Origin: Fibrobacter sp.
Lineage (GTDB): Bacteria; Fibrobacterota; Chitinivibrionia; Chitinivibrionales; Chitinispirillaceae
DNA: 62,662 bases
Assembly (NCBI GenBank): GCA_012728995.1
Contig: JAAYEB010000260.1
Coordinates: 1-62,662 of the forward strand
Direction: 5' to 3'
This document shows, in pieces, positions 19,188 through 29,457 of the stretch. Position 1 is the first letter of the stretch. Each line of letters starts with the position of its first letter. The notes beneath the pieces are model-generated. The model saw only the letters and a list, made by a program, of their open reading frames with translations. It was not told the DNA's origin and did no database searches. The translations under genes and the position numbers were made by a program.

Positions 19188-19334
19188 TCAACATTTGGTG
19201 AATTCAATATAGTCTAAAAAGTACATTGTTCCAGGTTAGTACAAACATTCCAGTCCCTTTGAAAGATACAGAAAAACCCACATGTAAATTCAGATAATAA
19301 TCCATGGCAAAAAAGAAAATACTTTGTCACTCAA

Positions 19335-19375
19335 TAAACACCGGATCGAGACAGAACTTTAAAATCCGGTATTTA
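19335..19375 (-). terminator. Imperfect inverted repeat after the CoA operon
   Basis: TAAACACCGGAT (19335-19346) and ATCCGGTATTTA (19364-19375) pair at 11 of 12 positions with a 17-base loop, starting just past the stop of the leftward CoA-transferase gene. There is no T-run after the stem, so it is a weak candidate terminator or an mRNA-end structure. Confidence 0.35.
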
Positions 19376-19383
19376 AAAGTAAA

Positions 19384-21243
19384 CTACTCTTTCCGGAAAT
19401 TATATGAAATCTGATACAGGTCATCTTCCTTTTTAGTTGTAATTTTAAACCCGGAATTATAAAAAACTCCCAGCATCAGTTGATTCTGTACGAGAACTTT
19501 TGCATTAAATCCGACGACACCGCGTTTACGCGCAATATCGGTTAAAATTTCAAGAAGAATCGTACCGACCCCCTTTGCCTGCCAGTCATCACGAACCAGA
19601 AAAGAAACCTCTGCCCTTTTTGTCGCAGGATCCAGATTATATTGAGCAATACCAATAATCTGCTCCCCCCCCAAATCCTGAACCGTTGCAGCAATCGCCA
19701 TATCTTTTGAAAAATCTATTGCAGTGAAATCCTGGATAAATTTGTGTGGGAATGCTTTAATCTGCTCATAAAACCTGAAAGCAATTGATTGCTCAGAAAG
19801 TGAGTAAAACATATCCCGTAACTCTTTTGCATCAGTGGGTCGAATCGGTCTGAAAAACAGTTCAGTTCCTTCCGAAAGCGTTCGCGTTGTCTCGTATTCA
19901 CGTAAATACCTGAGACTTTCAACCGGCAGTTCTTTCTGATAAGGAAAAATGTAATTATGAATTTTTGCAGTTTTTAGTAACTCATTGCGAAAGTCCGGAT
20001 GTGCGATTTCTGTCAGTGCAAGAACTCTCTCACGAATGCTCTTGCCAAACAAATCTGCTATGCCATATTCAGTTACCACATAATGGACATCACTGCGGGT
20101 CACTACTGTTCCGGCACCCTCAGAAAGTGATGGAACAATTCGTGAAACTGAACCGTTTTTAGCTTTTGAAGGCAGTGCGATTATGGATTTCCCATCTTTT
20201 GCTCTTGCAGCACCTCTGGTAAAATCAGCCTGTCCGCCTACCCCGCTGAAAAATTCATACCCAATTGAGTCAGAACATACCTGACCCGTTATGTCCACTT
20301 CCAGAGCTGAATTTACAGAAACCATTTTGTGATTTTGACTTATAATAAAAAGGTCGTTCACATATTCCGATGGGCGGAAATCAAAAAGAGGATTACCATT
20401 TATGTAGTCATACAGTTTTTTTGATCCTGCACAGGAACTTGCAACTATTTTTCCCCTGTTCAGTCCTTTTCTTCTTCCTGTAATTACACCATTTTCAATA
20501 AGCGGAATAATACCGTCAGAAAAGAATTCAGTGTGAACACCAATATCCTTTTTATTGTCAAGATATCTGAAAACAGCCTGTGGGATAGCTCCAATTCCAA
20601 ATTCAACAGTAGAACCATCATCAATCAATGAAGCAACATTCCTTGCAATTGCATCACATACAGGGTCGTCAGTATTAAACGAATACTCCAGAATCGGTCT
20701 GTCACTTTCGACAATCGCATCTACCATCTCTATTGGTATTGATGAATCACCTGATGTAATCGGCATGTTTTTATTTACTTCTGCTATTACTGCAAGACTG
20801 TTTTCAACAGCAGATTTAACAATATCAACAGAAATACCCAGACTTAACTGACCATTATTGTCCGGAGGGCTTGTCTGTATCAAAACCGTATGTAGTGGTA
20901 TTTTGCCACTTTTAAAAAGAGAAGGTATTTCGGACATGGATACAGGAATATAATCACCATGCCTTTGATTGATACCCTCACGTATTGATTGAGAGATAAA
21001 AAAGCTGCATACTCTGAATTTTTTACTGAACTTTTCGTTAATGTAAGGAGCAGGTCCCAGAGGAAGCAGAGTATAAATCTCGGCATCAAATATTTCTGTT
21101 TCCTCACTTACAAGCTCTTCAATAAGAGTTTGTGGTTGAGCACAACCGGTACTTATCAGAATACGCGCTCCCGACTTGATCAAACGCACAGCCTGCTGTG
21201 CGTTAGTCAGCTTGCTGTCATATAATTCTTTCCAGGCAGTCAT
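19384..21243 (-). CDS. Acetyl-CoA hydrolase/transferase family protein fused to a GNAT acetyltransferase
   Basis: 619 residues. Residues about 5-430 form an acetyl-CoA hydrolase/CoA-transferase domain (VEFGIGAIPQAVFRYL; HTEFFSDGIIPLIENG, whose Glu is the likely catalytic residue; YGIADLFGKSIRERVLALTEIAHPDF). Residues about 455-615 form a GNAT domain (LFFRPIRPTDAKEL; VSFLVRDDWQAKGVGTILLE, the acetyl-CoA binding motif). The GNAT resembles the one carried by Pat-type protein acetyltransferases. The start overlaps the synthetase stop in ATGA, so the two are coupled. Probable roles are acyl-CoA/carboxylate exchange plus protein or metabolite acetylation. Confidence 0.9.
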   Translation of the reverse strand: MTAWKELYDSKLTNAQQAVRLIKSGARILISTGCAQPQTLIEELVSEETEIFDAEIYTLLPLGPAPYINEKFSKKFRVCSFFISQSIREGINQRHGDYIPVSMSEIPSLFKSGKIPLHTVLIQTSPPDNNGQLSLGISVDIVKSAVENSLAVIAEVNKNMPITSGDSSIPIEMVDAIVESDRPILEYSFNTDDPVCDAIARNVASLIDDGSTVEFGIGAIPQAVFRYLDNKKDIGVHTEFFSDGIIPLIENGVITGRRKGLNRGKIVASSCAGSKKLYDYINGNPLFDFRPSEYVNDLFIISQNHKMVSVNSALEVDITGQVCSDSIGYEFFSGVGGQADFTRGAARAKDGKSIIALPSKAKNGSVSRIVPSLSEGAGTVVTRSDVHYVVTEYGIADLFGKSIRERVLALTEIAHPDFRNELLKTAKIHNYIFPYQKELPVESLRYLREYETTRTLSEGTELFFRPIRPTDAKELRDMFYSLSEQSIAFRFYEQIKAFPHKFIQDFTAIDFSKDMAIAATVQDLGGEQIIGIAQYNLDPATKRAEVSFLVRDDWQAKGVGTILLEILTDIARKRGVVGFNAKVLVQNQLMLGVFYNSGFKITTKKEDDLYQISYNFRKE

Positions 21244-23348
21244 TTATTGGTCTCCTTGCTAATGATAATACGTGCATCAACAACATGGGCACCGTCACCC
21301 TCTGGTCCAACCATTAATGGATTAATGTCAATTTCTGTAATTTCAGGAAAATCCATTACCAACTGCGACATTCTCTGGAGATTTATAACTATAGCCATAA
21401 TATCTACCGGTTTTTGTCCGCGAGCACCAGTAAGCAATTTATATGATTTTGTACTCTGTATCATTTTCATTGCTTCTTCAACTGTAATCGGAGCAAGTCC
21501 AAAACTGACATCTTTTAAAACTTCGACAAAAATACCCCCTAATCCAAACATCAAAACCGGACCGAACTGCGGATCCTTGCTCATTCCTAAAATTACTTCT
21601 CTGTTAGCGGGAACCATTTTTTCCAAAAGAACCCCACGGAGATCTGCGTCCGGCATTTTTCTCTTTACACGAAGCATCATAAGTTCAAAAGCATCCTCGA
21701 CCTGACCTCTGTTGTGAAGCCCAATTTTCACTCCACCAACATCAGATTTATGAAGAATATCAGGGCTGGATATTTTCATGGCTACAGGATATCCAAGCTC
21801 ATCGGCAAACCTCGTAGCCTCATCAACCGATATTGCCAAAGCTCCTGGTGGAACATCGAAATTATATGCTTTCATGATCGCCTTGGCATCGACCTCACCT
21901 ATTTCATACAATTCACGCGAACGGTATGCTTTTATGATCTTTATTACCGGGTATTTATTTACAGCAAACCTTTCCACAACCCTTAATGGCCTTCTCTTAT
22001 ACCTGCTGTATTTAACCATCTCCAGCATTGCTTTTGCAGCCCTTTCCGGTACGGGATACTGTGGAATTTTGTTTTCTCTTAAAAGATTTACTCCTTTTGC
22101 AATGATATCTGCGCCAATAAAGCAGGTAAATATCGGTTTATTATATTTTTTTGACAAACCAATAACCCTTTTTGCCACATCCTGATCATCAGTCATTTTT
22201 TGTGGTGTAAGTATTACTATTACACTGTCAACAGAATTTGAAAGCATCAGCAATTCCATTGCCTTTTCATATAATTCACCTGAAGCATCCCCAAGTACAT
22301 CAACGGGATTATGCACCGATGCAGCCGCAGGAAGTATATCGAGAAGTTTCTGTGTAGTATCTGTATCAAGCTGTGCCATCTTTAATCCTGAAAGTTCAAG
22401 TGCATCCGACATCATTATCCCCGGCCCCCCAGCATTGGTAACAACAGCAACCCTGTCTCCTTCAGGAAGTGGTTGATAGGCAAACGCCATCGCAATATCG
22501 AAAAGCTGCTCAATTGATTCTGCCCGTATTACTCCTGTACGTTCAAAAGCTGAAGCATAAGCAGAATCAGCACCTGCAAGACTTCCAGTGTGTGATGATG
22601 CCGCTTTAGCTCCGGCTTTCGTCCGCCCTGCCTTGACAATGACAATAGGCTTGACTTTCCCTGCTACTTCGGCAACTCTCATAAAATCCTGACCACGAGA
22701 AATGTTTTCGAGATATGCACAAATTACCTTTGTATTTTCATCATTTTTCAGATTTTCAAGAAAATCAACTTCGTCAAGCAAAGCCTTGTTGCCAATTGAG
22801 GCCAATACAGAAAAACCCATTTTACCGTTCGCAGCAATATCCTGAACACCTGTTAAAAGAGCACCTGATTGTGAAATCAATGCAATTGCACCTGGAACAC
22901 CAATACTCTGTCCAAATGAGGCATTCAATTTATTCCACGGACTCAATAAACCCAAACAGTTCGGTCCTACAAGTGCGATGTCATTATCTCTTGCAATATT
23001 AACCATCTCCTGTTGAAGCTTCCTGCCTTCCTCACCAGTTTCACCAAAACCAGCAGTAATTACAATAACAGCTTTTATACCTTTTTCAACACATTCATGA
23101 AGTAGAGGTATCACAAGATCACGCTTTATAACAAAAATTGCAAGGTCAATTTTACCAGGAATCTCGTTTAACTTTTTGAAACACTTTTTACCCAGTATTT
23201 CATTAGCAACAGGATTAATCGGATAAATTTCACCTTCAAACTGATCATTAATCAAATTATGAAGAATTTCATAACCAACTTTGCCAGGAGTCGCAGACGC
23301 CCCGACAACCGCCACAGATTTTGGTCTTAGCAGCTGCTCAAAACTCAT
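21240..23348 (-). CDS. ADP-forming acetate/acyl-CoA synthetase, fused alpha and beta
   Basis: The frame opens at GTG 23354, but ATG 23348 has AGAGGGG 5 bases upstream, so I start there (702 residues). The order is CoA-binding domain (LRPKSVAVVGASATPGKVGYE), succinyl-CoA-ligase-like domains with the phospho-His motif SSHTGSLAGADSAY and TNAGGPGIMMSDALE, then a C-terminal ATP-grasp beta part (from about 485; GYPVAMKISSPDILHKSDVGG). It interconverts acyl-CoA, ADP and phosphate with carboxylate, CoA and ATP. Pat-type homologues carry a C-terminal GNAT; this one lacks it, and the downstream partner has one instead. Confidence 0.9.
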   Translation of the reverse strand: MSFEQLLRPKSVAVVGASATPGKVGYEILHNLINDQFEGEIYPINPVANEILGKKCFKKLNEIPGKIDLAIFVIKRDLVIPLLHECVEKGIKAVIVITAGFGETGEEGRKLQQEMVNIARDNDIALVGPNCLGLLSPWNKLNASFGQSIGVPGAIALISQSGALLTGVQDIAANGKMGFSVLASIGNKALLDEVDFLENLKNDENTKVICAYLENISRGQDFMRVAEVAGKVKPIVIVKAGRTKAGAKAASSHTGSLAGADSAYASAFERTGVIRAESIEQLFDIAMAFAYQPLPEGDRVAVVTNAGGPGIMMSDALELSGLKMAQLDTDTTQKLLDILPAAASVHNPVDVLGDASGELYEKAMELLMLSNSVDSVIVILTPQKMTDDQDVAKRVIGLSKKYNKPIFTCFIGADIIAKGVNLLRENKIPQYPVPERAAKAMLEMVKYSRYKRRPLRVVERFAVNKYPVIKIIKAYRSRELYEIGEVDAKAIMKAYNFDVPPGALAISVDEATRFADELGYPVAMKISSPDILHKSDVGGVKIGLHNRGQVEDAFELMMLRVKRKMPDADLRGVLLEKMVPANREVILGMSKDPQFGPVLMFGLGGIFVEVLKDVSFGLAPITVEEAMKMIQSTKSYKLLTGARGQKPVDIMAIVINLQRMSQLVMDFPEITEIDINPLMVGPEGDGAHVVDARIIISKETNK

Positions 23349-23796
23349 GATCACCCCTCTTAATTAAGAGTTCATTTTACAATACCAAATTATGAACAGT
23401 AACATTCGGAAATTTTTATCTATGCGAAACTGACATCCCCCCTGTGATCCAGAGGTTCTGTTTCTTTGAGGAGATCCCTGTATTGCACCAAAAATGGTAA
23501 CGTTAAAACTATTTAATCTACAAGACAGTTCTGAATTAAGGAAAAATCATTTCCCCATATCAATAGAATCTATTAATATATATTATGCAACCGTGAGAGT
23601 TTGTTTCAGTATTAGATGATTGATGATGAAATCCGGTGAGATATGGTTTATTTCACAACCAAACGAATTTTAATATATTTTAACTTTGGTTCAACTCGAG
23701 TAACCATCAGTACCACTCTGAAAATTTTGTTAAAAGAAACATTTACCGGGTTGCAAACACAATTTCAAGATTTTTTAAACAAAACGAAGCAATATC
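23349..23796. other. Divergent intergenic region before the methyltransferase gene
   Basis: About 440 bases of AT-rich sequence between divergent genes. No credible ORF, tRNA or strong hairpin was seen. It must hold both promoters, but no confident -35/-10 pair stands out. Confidence 0.5.
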
Positions 23797-24540
23797 ATGT
23801 ACCAGGAAGTTAAACATTTTATTTCAAAACTCATACCCAAAAAAATCTTATTTCGGTATGAATATCCATTCCGATATCTGTACTATCTGCGTTATACAGG
23901 CAATTGTTTTCAATGTAACATCTGTCATAAAACGATTCGATCTTTTATAAAAATCAACAATGATAATCGACTTTGCCCACGATGCGGCAGTTTTCAAAGA
24001 ATCAGAAGGCTTTGGCAAATTCTGAATAACGATAAATTACTAAAGGATAATTACAGAATTCTGGATTTTTCCCCTTCACGAAGTATATACCGGGTAATGA
24101 AAAAAGGGAACTATTCTTATTTCAGCTCCGATTTATCAGGTGATTTTTTATCTGATATTTCCTATGATATCAAACATATCGGGTCGGTAAGTGAGTGTTT
24201 TGATTTAATTATTTGTTATCATATTCTTGAACATATAGATTATGATATCATGGCAATGAAAGAACTTTGGAGAGTTCTAAAAAAAAACAGATACTGCCTG
24301 ATTCAAACACCATTTAAAGACGGTGATATTTTTGAAGACGATACTATAAAAACACCTGAAGAACGGAAACATTTTTTTGGTCAATCGGATCATGTCAGAA
24401 TATATTCAATTAATGGTCTTAAAAACAGACTCAAGAATGTCGGGTTCAAAGTCGAGATAAGGAATTTCACAGAAAAGTTCGACAATTTTTATGGATTTAG
24501 TGAAAATGAAACTGTATTAATATGCCACAAACCCAAATAG
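23797..24540 (+). CDS. SAM-dependent methyltransferase with zinc-ribbon N-terminus
   Basis: 247 residues. Residues about 45-75 hold a zinc-ribbon-like pair, CNICHK and CPRCGSFQR. A class I methyltransferase core follows: YRILDFSPS, a central LIICYHILEHIDYDIMAMKELWRVLKKNRYCLIQTPF and a GLKNRLKNVGFKVE C-terminal segment. Such proteins often sit near glycan or lipid biosynthesis genes, but none adjoins here. It stands alone between two divergent or convergent leftward units and is unusually rich in Ile, Lys, Asn and Tyr codons (AT-rich), which hints at separate acquisition. The substrate is unknown. Confidence 0.8.
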   Translation: MYQEVKHFISKLIPKKILFRYEYPFRYLYYLRYTGNCFQCNICHKTIRSFIKINNDNRLCPRCGSFQRIRRLWQILNNDKLLKDNYRILDFSPSRSIYRVMKKGNYSYFSSDLSGDFLSDISYDIKHIGSVSECFDLIICYHILEHIDYDIMAMKELWRVLKKNRYCLIQTPFKDGDIFEDDTIKTPEERKHFFGQSDHVRIYSINGLKNRLKNVGFKVEIRNFTEKFDNFYGFSENETVLICHKPK

Positions 24541-24621
24541 CTAACTTTAAAGAAATTGAGAATTAAAAAACAGCATCCTATCCGACAAATAAAACCCATT
24601 TGCTTACCATTCAAGTACTAT

Positions 24622-24656
24622 AAAAAAAGGTGGACATTTAATAAAAATGTCCACCT
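24622..24656 (-). terminator. Rho-independent terminator (strong for leftward ppiD, possibly bidirectional)
   Basis: A perfect 12-bp stem, AGGTGGACATTT (24628-24639) with AAATGTCCACCT (24645-24656), and a 5-base loop. In the leftward direction it is followed by seven T residues (A-run 24622-24628), which ends the ppiD transcript. In the rightward direction it lies 87 bases after the methyltransferase stop with a weaker T-rich tail. Confidence 0.85.
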
Positions 24657-24750
24657 CATGATTTTATTTACTTGCTTTCTGGCTATTATCTACAACAAAA
24701 ACCAATAATAGTCAAATTTGTTTGCACGTTTTTATTCGTGCCGGGCATTA

Positions 24751-26670
24751 TCAATCCAGATAAAGATCTGTAATATTACTTACGATATCAGCTTGTTCTT
24801 TATAGCTTGTATACCAGTCAAAATAGATCTTCTGTTTTATTTGCTGTTTAAGGTTCTCTTCAATTCTTTTAACATCAGGAGAATCCCACACAACTGGATC
24901 TACACTGTTTTTCCAGATAGTCTTAACAATATAAAAATCATCCCTATATTCAATAATACCGGATATTTTACCTTCAGGAAGTGATGCAGCAGCAGTTGCA
25001 ATTTTTGAGTTATATCCGATACCAGGAATGTAACTTGAAATTGCAGTAGAATCAATTTTCCCGTAAACATATACCGAATCATCATTCTTCAAATCAGCTT
25101 TTGATGAATCCTGATCTGCTTTTTCAGAAACACCTTCTTCTATCACCTGAGTTTTTTTCATGGAATTTAGCATATCAACCAGAGATGATTCCTGACCTGA
25201 TTTCTGCAATAAACTTTTTGCAAACTTTTGAGCATCAGATTTTTTTAGAGTTACCTGAAGTTCTTTGATAATACGAGGTCGAACAACATCTAAAGGCATT
25301 GTTCCTTTATCTATTGTGCGTTTGACAGAAAGCAGATAAAAACCATCAGTGTTTTCAAGTCTTTCCGAAACATTATCTTTATCTTCACTAAATGCAAACT
25401 GTCCTGCACCAGTAAGATATCCTATACCAGGTAACGGATCACCTTTTTTAAAGAAATCAGTTGAATCAAACTCTATTCCCTCTTTCCCCTTTACAGCTTT
25501 TGTCAATCCGTTTTTCAGGATTTCATTTCTTAAGCTATCACACTTTTCTGAAAGCATATCAAGAGTTTCAATAGTAGGAGAAATTTTTCTCAGTATGTGA
25601 CGAGCCTTAACCTTGATTTCGCCATTTTCCTCTTTTTTGTCTTCAACCAATATTATATGATATCCGAACTGAGTTTTTACCGGTTCTGAAATTTCTCCGG
25701 TATCCATTGAAAACGCAACAGAATCAAACTCCGGAACCATCCTTCCTCTGGAAAACCACCCCAGATCACCTCCACTGGCAGCACTTCCCGGATCGTCCGA
25801 TTCAAATTTTGCTTCTTCTCCAAATGCTTCAGCCAATGGTAATTCTGAAGATTTGATACGCTGTTTCAGGTCATTCAATTCCTGTTTATATATTTGACGA
25901 TCCTTTTCAGTAACTTTTTTAGGAATTTTCACATAATAAACCTGAACCTGTTGCTCATTGGTTTTGAAAGAATCCTGATTTGCTTTATAATATTCATTAA
26001 TCATCTGATCTGTAATTTCAGATGAATCAACCTGAAACTTGTCTGATTTAACCTGAATATATTCAAAAGAAACTTTCTGATTATCAATAAAATACTGGTG
26101 TTCAATTTCGGACCTGCTTGGAAATGCACCCGCCGTTAACAGATTTTCGAGTTTTTGAACCGGGATAATCATCTCTCTTGTGTATTGCTCAATATTAACC
26201 AGCCAGGGATAATAATCATAATTATCGGGGTTATTTAAAAATTCGACATATTTAGTAGTATCAAAGACGCCATCAGTTAAAAATATAGATGCTGTATCTA
26301 TACCTGGCATAGGGTTTCTTTTGATGTATTCAAAGACCTCTTCAGCTGAAGCACCGATTTTCATCTTTTTCAAGACATTCTGCAACAGAATTCTGCTAAC
26401 TTCTCTTTCCCATACCCGTTGTGGAACCATTCGATACTCATTGGGAGGTATTTCAGAATTTCCCTGTCCGAGATTCTGTCTTTCCTGTGTAACCTGCTGA
26501 TCGAAATAGGATAAAGGTATCTCTTTCCCATCAACCTTTCCTGCATAATTAATCCGTTCTTTTCCACCAGCAATATTCATCCCCCAGTCCAGAAATATTG
26601 TGCCTCCAATAAATGTTATAATAATAACTAACATGATAACGGGAGCTAATTCCCTCATCTTATTAATCAT
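24751..26670 (-). CDS. PpiD/SurA-type periplasmic peptidyl-prolyl isomerase
   Basis: 639 residues. One N-terminal membrane segment (about 9-31) anchors a periplasmic chaperone. A SurA-N-like region (about 40-240) is followed by a parvulin rotamase domain (about 240-350; [21 protein letters not shown] and [15 protein letters not shown]) and a second, degenerate one (about 350-470, beginning KARHIL). Members help fold outer-membrane and exported proteins leaving Sec. GGGAGAG precedes the ATG. The neighbours ctpA and secA fit an envelope-export cluster, although ppiD probably has its own promoter since a hairpin ends ctpA upstream. Confidence 0.87.
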   Translation of the reverse strand: MINKMRELAPVIMLVIIITFIGGTIFLDWGMNIAGGKERINYAGKVDGKEIPLSYFDQQVTQERQNLGQGNSEIPPNEYRMVPQRVWEREVSRILLQNVLKKMKIGASAEEVFEYIKRNPMPGIDTASIFLTDGVFDTTKYVEFLNNPDNYDYYPWLVNIEQYTREMIIPVQKLENLLTAGAFPSRSEIEHQYFIDNQKVSFEYIQVKSDKFQVDSSEITDQMINEYYKANQDSFKTNEQQVQVYYVKIPKKVTEKDRQIYKQELNDLKQRIKSSELPLAEAFGEEAKFESDDPGSAASGGDLGWFSRGRMVPEFDSVAFSMDTGEISEPVKTQFGYHIILVEDKKEENGEIKVKARHILRKISPTIETLDMLSEKCDSLRNEILKNGLTKAVKGKEGIEFDSTDFFKKGDPLPGIGYLTGAGQFAFSEDKDNVSERLENTDGFYLLSVKRTIDKGTMPLDVVRPRIIKELQVTLKKSDAQKFAKSLLQKSGQESSLVDMLNSMKKTQVIEEGVSEKADQDSSKADLKNDDSVYVYGKIDSTAISSYIPGIGYNSKIATAAASLPEGKISGIIEYRDDFYIVKTIWKNSVDPVVWDSPDVKRIEENLKQQIKQKIYFDWYTSYKEQADIVSNITDLYLD

Positions 26671-26760
26671 ACTCTCTCCCTTAAATGTACAGATATGATA
26701 TTTATTACTGTTTTGCAGGTTATCTGCATTACCTGAAGCTTACTTGATGTAAACAATATA

Positions 26761-26790
26761 TGGCTGTCTTCCATATATAGCAGACAGCCA
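26761..26790 (-). terminator. Hairpin between ctpA and ppiD
   Basis: TGGCTGTCT (26761-26769) and AGACAGCCA (26782-26790) form a perfect 9-bp stem with a 12-base loop, 28 bases past the ctpA stop. The leftward tail is only partly T-rich (ATATATTGTTT), so it is a probable but not ideal terminator. Confidence 0.5.
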
Positions 26791-26817
26791 GTCATGCGAA
26801 AATAACCTTGTAAAAAT

Positions 26818-28674
26818 CTATTTTTCCAGCTTTTCAGTTTCAACAGCAGTTTTTGGCTGAAGTAACTTTTGGTATTTTATTTCATCCGAAATAATCGAAT
26901 ATGCAACCTTTAACTGCGGATCATCCGCAAGTTTTGCCTTATAATATATTTCATGGTCCTGACCAAATTCCCTGATCAATAGAGCCTCACGAAGATACTT
27001 TTTGACTTCATCCTCATTTTTCGTGAGTGCACTTCTGCTCTCTTTTACAAGGAGTGAATCCAGTTTTTCTGCCATAGACCTGATTTCATTAGCATCTTTA
27101 TCATTCCAATCAGGCAATTCCGGATAAATCTCAACTTTCTTACCGTCAGAATCCAGCGAATCTTTAATACCTGCACTTAACTTGAATTCATCAAACCTTA
27201 TCTGTGCCAGGCTGTTATAAGTAAATTTAATGGAATCAAGATATGTAAAAAAATCGTTCATGATCGTTTCATCAAGTTCAAAATTCCCATCAACTTTCAC
27301 TTTTCTTTTCTTTAGTTTGGGATATTCATGGTTTGCAAACTGAAAAAAAGCATCTTTTCCGAAAATTGCACGTACCGGCAAACTTATATATTGAATATCA
27401 ACAACAGAATCCGGAATTATGCCTCCACCACCAAATACGACCCTGCCGTTTTTAGTTTTATACTCAACAGTATCAATTTTTGAATCTGTATCTTTTGTCC
27501 CGTTATTATCCTTATTATCTGCTCCACTGTCTTCTTCCATATCCTCCTCTTCATCAGGATTTTCCTTATTGCGGAAAGAGTTTTCGGGACGATTAATACA
27601 ACGACCTGAAGGAGTATAATAAAATGCCGTGGTCAGTTTCAAATGATGAGTTTTGTCTCCCAGCGGTAAAATACTTTGAACAGATCCCTTACCGAAAGTA
27701 GTATCACCAACTATTATCCCTCTGTCCCAGTCCTGTATTGCACCGGATACAATCTCGGATGCACTTGCACTTGCATAATCTACCAGAACTGCCAAAGGAA
27801 TATCTTCTGGTAACACCGGTTGAGATGCAGAATAAAATTCTTTATTCTGTCCTCTAATTCTCCCACGGGTAGAAACTACCAGAGATTTTCTTGGCAAAAA
27901 CTTTTCGGCAACCTCAATTGCCTGAGGAAGAAGTCCTCCCGGATTGTGTCTCAAATCAAAAACCAACCCTTTTAAATCATTTTTAGCCAACTCTTTAATG
28001 GCTCTCTCTACCTCTGATCCTGCTTCCTGAGAGAATGTCTGAAGATGTATATATCCGATCCCATTCTCAAGCATTCCGTAATAAGGAACTGATTTAATAT
28101 GAATAATTTCACGTTTTATTGAATAATCAATATCTTTTGTCTCACCTTTTCTTTTGATAGTTATTTCAACCGGTGTCCCGGGTTCTCCCCTCAGTTTACT
28201 GACAGCTTTGTCAATAGTGATTCCCTTTGTAGATTTTCCGTCAATTTTAATAATCTGATCCCCGGACTGTATACCAGCTCTCGATGCAGGTGTACCAGCT
28301 ATGGGAGTCATTACAGTTAATACTTTATCCCGAATTGAAATCTGGATTCCCAATCCTCCGAATTTACCTTCTGTATGAATTTTCAGTTCCTCATACTGCT
28401 TTGCCTCAAAATAACTTGTATGTGGATCAAGAGTTTCCAGCATTCCCTTTATTGCATTATCAATCAGATTTTTTGAAGGCATCTCTTCAACATAATTCTG
28501 ATGAATTTTAGTCGCGACATTGTCTAATCTGATAATATCAGCATAAAAACTGTCTCCATCTGCTTTCGTTGCATCTACGACAAGTCCGGTAATTAAAAGT
28601 ATCATGATTCCAATACCGGCAAATGGTACGTTTTTCACAAAAGTAAGGTTCTTTCTTTTAGTCTGCCTGTCCAT
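26818..28674 (-). CDS. C-terminal processing protease (S41 family, PDZ domain)
   Basis: The frame opens at GTG 28698, but ATG 28674 has AGGAG 5 bases upstream, so I start there (618 residues). An N-terminal hydrophobic segment (about 15-35) is a signal or anchor. A PDZ domain (about 90-180; GLGIQISIRDKVLTVMTPIAGTPA) precedes the S41 peptidase core (FDLRHNPGGLLPQAIEVA; catalytic Ser in DYASASASEIVSG; Lys in DTTFGKGSVQ). An acidic insert (NPDEEEDMEEDSGAD) interrupts the core near residue 385. The C-terminal 150 residues are charged and helical. It probably acts in the periplasm on cell-wall or export proteins. Confidence 0.9.
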   Translation of the reverse strand: MDRQTKRKNLTFVKNVPFAGIGIMILLITGLVVDATKADGDSFYADIIRLDNVATKIHQNYVEEMPSKNLIDNAIKGMLETLDPHTSYFEAKQYEELKIHTEGKFGGLGIQISIRDKVLTVMTPIAGTPASRAGIQSGDQIIKIDGKSTKGITIDKAVSKLRGEPGTPVEITIKRKGETKDIDYSIKREIIHIKSVPYYGMLENGIGYIHLQTFSQEAGSEVERAIKELAKNDLKGLVFDLRHNPGGLLPQAIEVAEKFLPRKSLVVSTRGRIRGQNKEFYSASQPVLPEDIPLAVLVDYASASASEIVSGAIQDWDRGIIVGDTTFGKGSVQSILPLGDKTHHLKLTTAFYYTPSGRCINRPENSFRNKENPDEEEDMEEDSGADNKDNNGTKDTDSKIDTVEYKTKNGRVVFGGGGIIPDSVVDIQYISLPVRAIFGKDAFFQFANHEYPKLKKRKVKVDGNFELDETIMNDFFTYLDSIKFTYNSLAQIRFDEFKLSAGIKDSLDSDGKKVEIYPELPDWNDKDANEIRSMAEKLDSLLVKESRSALTKNEDEVKKYLREALLIREFGQDHEIYYKAKLADDPQLKVAYSIISDEIKYQKLLQPKTAVETEKLEK

Positions 28675-28709
28675 TACATCTCCTGCTTGTCTTAACACTT
28701 TAACTGCAC

Positions 28710-28731
28710 GTAAGTGAATCTTTCACCTTAC
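28710..28731. repeat. Bulged inverted repeat upstream of ctpA
   Basis: GTAAGTGA and TCACCTTAC pair over 8 bp with one bulged C, 36 bases before the ctpA start codon. It could be an operator or a leader hairpin; it could also be chance. Confidence 0.25.
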
Positions 28732-28812
28732 CTTTACAATTAAAAGAATTCTGAAAAATTGAAACTTACAATTTATTAAAAATATATCAGTAGCAATAAT
28801 GATTCCTCTATT

Positions 28813-29457
28813 TTATCCAATATATTCATTAATTCTCATATTTTTTTCGATTTCTTCCCTGATATGCCCTGTCAGTTCACTTATTGGCAAATTTCCATCA
28901 AGAACCTTAATACGCTTAGGATCCATTAATGCCAGTTTTCTGTATCCCTCCCTGATTTTACCAAAAAACTCTTTCCCTCCAAGTTCTATACGGTCTTTTT
29001 TCCTTTTCATTCTCTCGATCCGTTTAAAAGAAAGCTCCACGTCCAGATCTATTACAAAACTCAAATCAGGTATCAAACCACAAGTAGCAAAACTGTTCAT
29101 CTGTTTTAAAAAATCAATCTCTATATTCCTTCCAAAACCCTGATATGCAAAAGTCGCCTCTTGAAATCTATCGCAGATTACAATGTTACCTTTTTGAAGA
29201 AGAGGATAAATTTTCTCACGTACATGCTGTGCCCTGGCAGCCAGATACAGAAGCAATTCACACTCATTTACCATCTCCCCATGTTCTTCACTAATAAGAA
29301 TCTGTCTAATTTTTTCTGAAATTACAGTTCCACCAGGCTCACGTGTAACAGTAACTGGTAAGCCACGAGATTCAAGCCACTGCACAGTCTCTTTTACCTG
29401 AGTACTTTTCCCGCAACCGTCTATACCTTCAAATGTGAAAAACAAGCCTCTGCTCAT
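28813..29457 (-). CDS. tmk: Thymidylate kinase
   Basis: The frame opens at 29472, but ATG 29457 overlaps the secA stop in ATGA and begins [14 protein letters not shown], the family's normal N-terminus, so I start there (214 residues). P-loop [11 protein letters not shown], then [23 protein letters not shown] and a lid region [13 protein letters not shown]. It phosphorylates dTMP to dTDP with ATP. It is translationally coupled to secA, an unusual pairing that probably reflects shared growth-rate control. Confidence 0.93.
   Translation of the reverse strand: MSRGLFFTFEGIDGCGKSTQVKETVQWLESRGLPVTVTREPGGTVISEKIRQILISEEHGEMVNECELLLYLAARAQHVREKIYPLLQKGNIVICDRFQEATFAYQGFGRNIEIDFLKQMNSFATCGLIPDLSFVIDLDVELSFKRIERMKRKKDRIELGGKEFFGKIREGYRKLALMDPKRIKVLDGNLPISELTGHIREEIEKNMRINEYIG

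Larger units (their letters stand above)
19038..19383. other. Intergenic region upstream of marC
   Basis: 346 bases, AT-rich, without a credible ORF. It should hold the marC-folC promoter and the end of the CoA operon transcript. Two structures are visible: a tandem octamer at 19172-19187 and an imperfect inverted repeat at 19335-19375. Confidence 0.55.
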
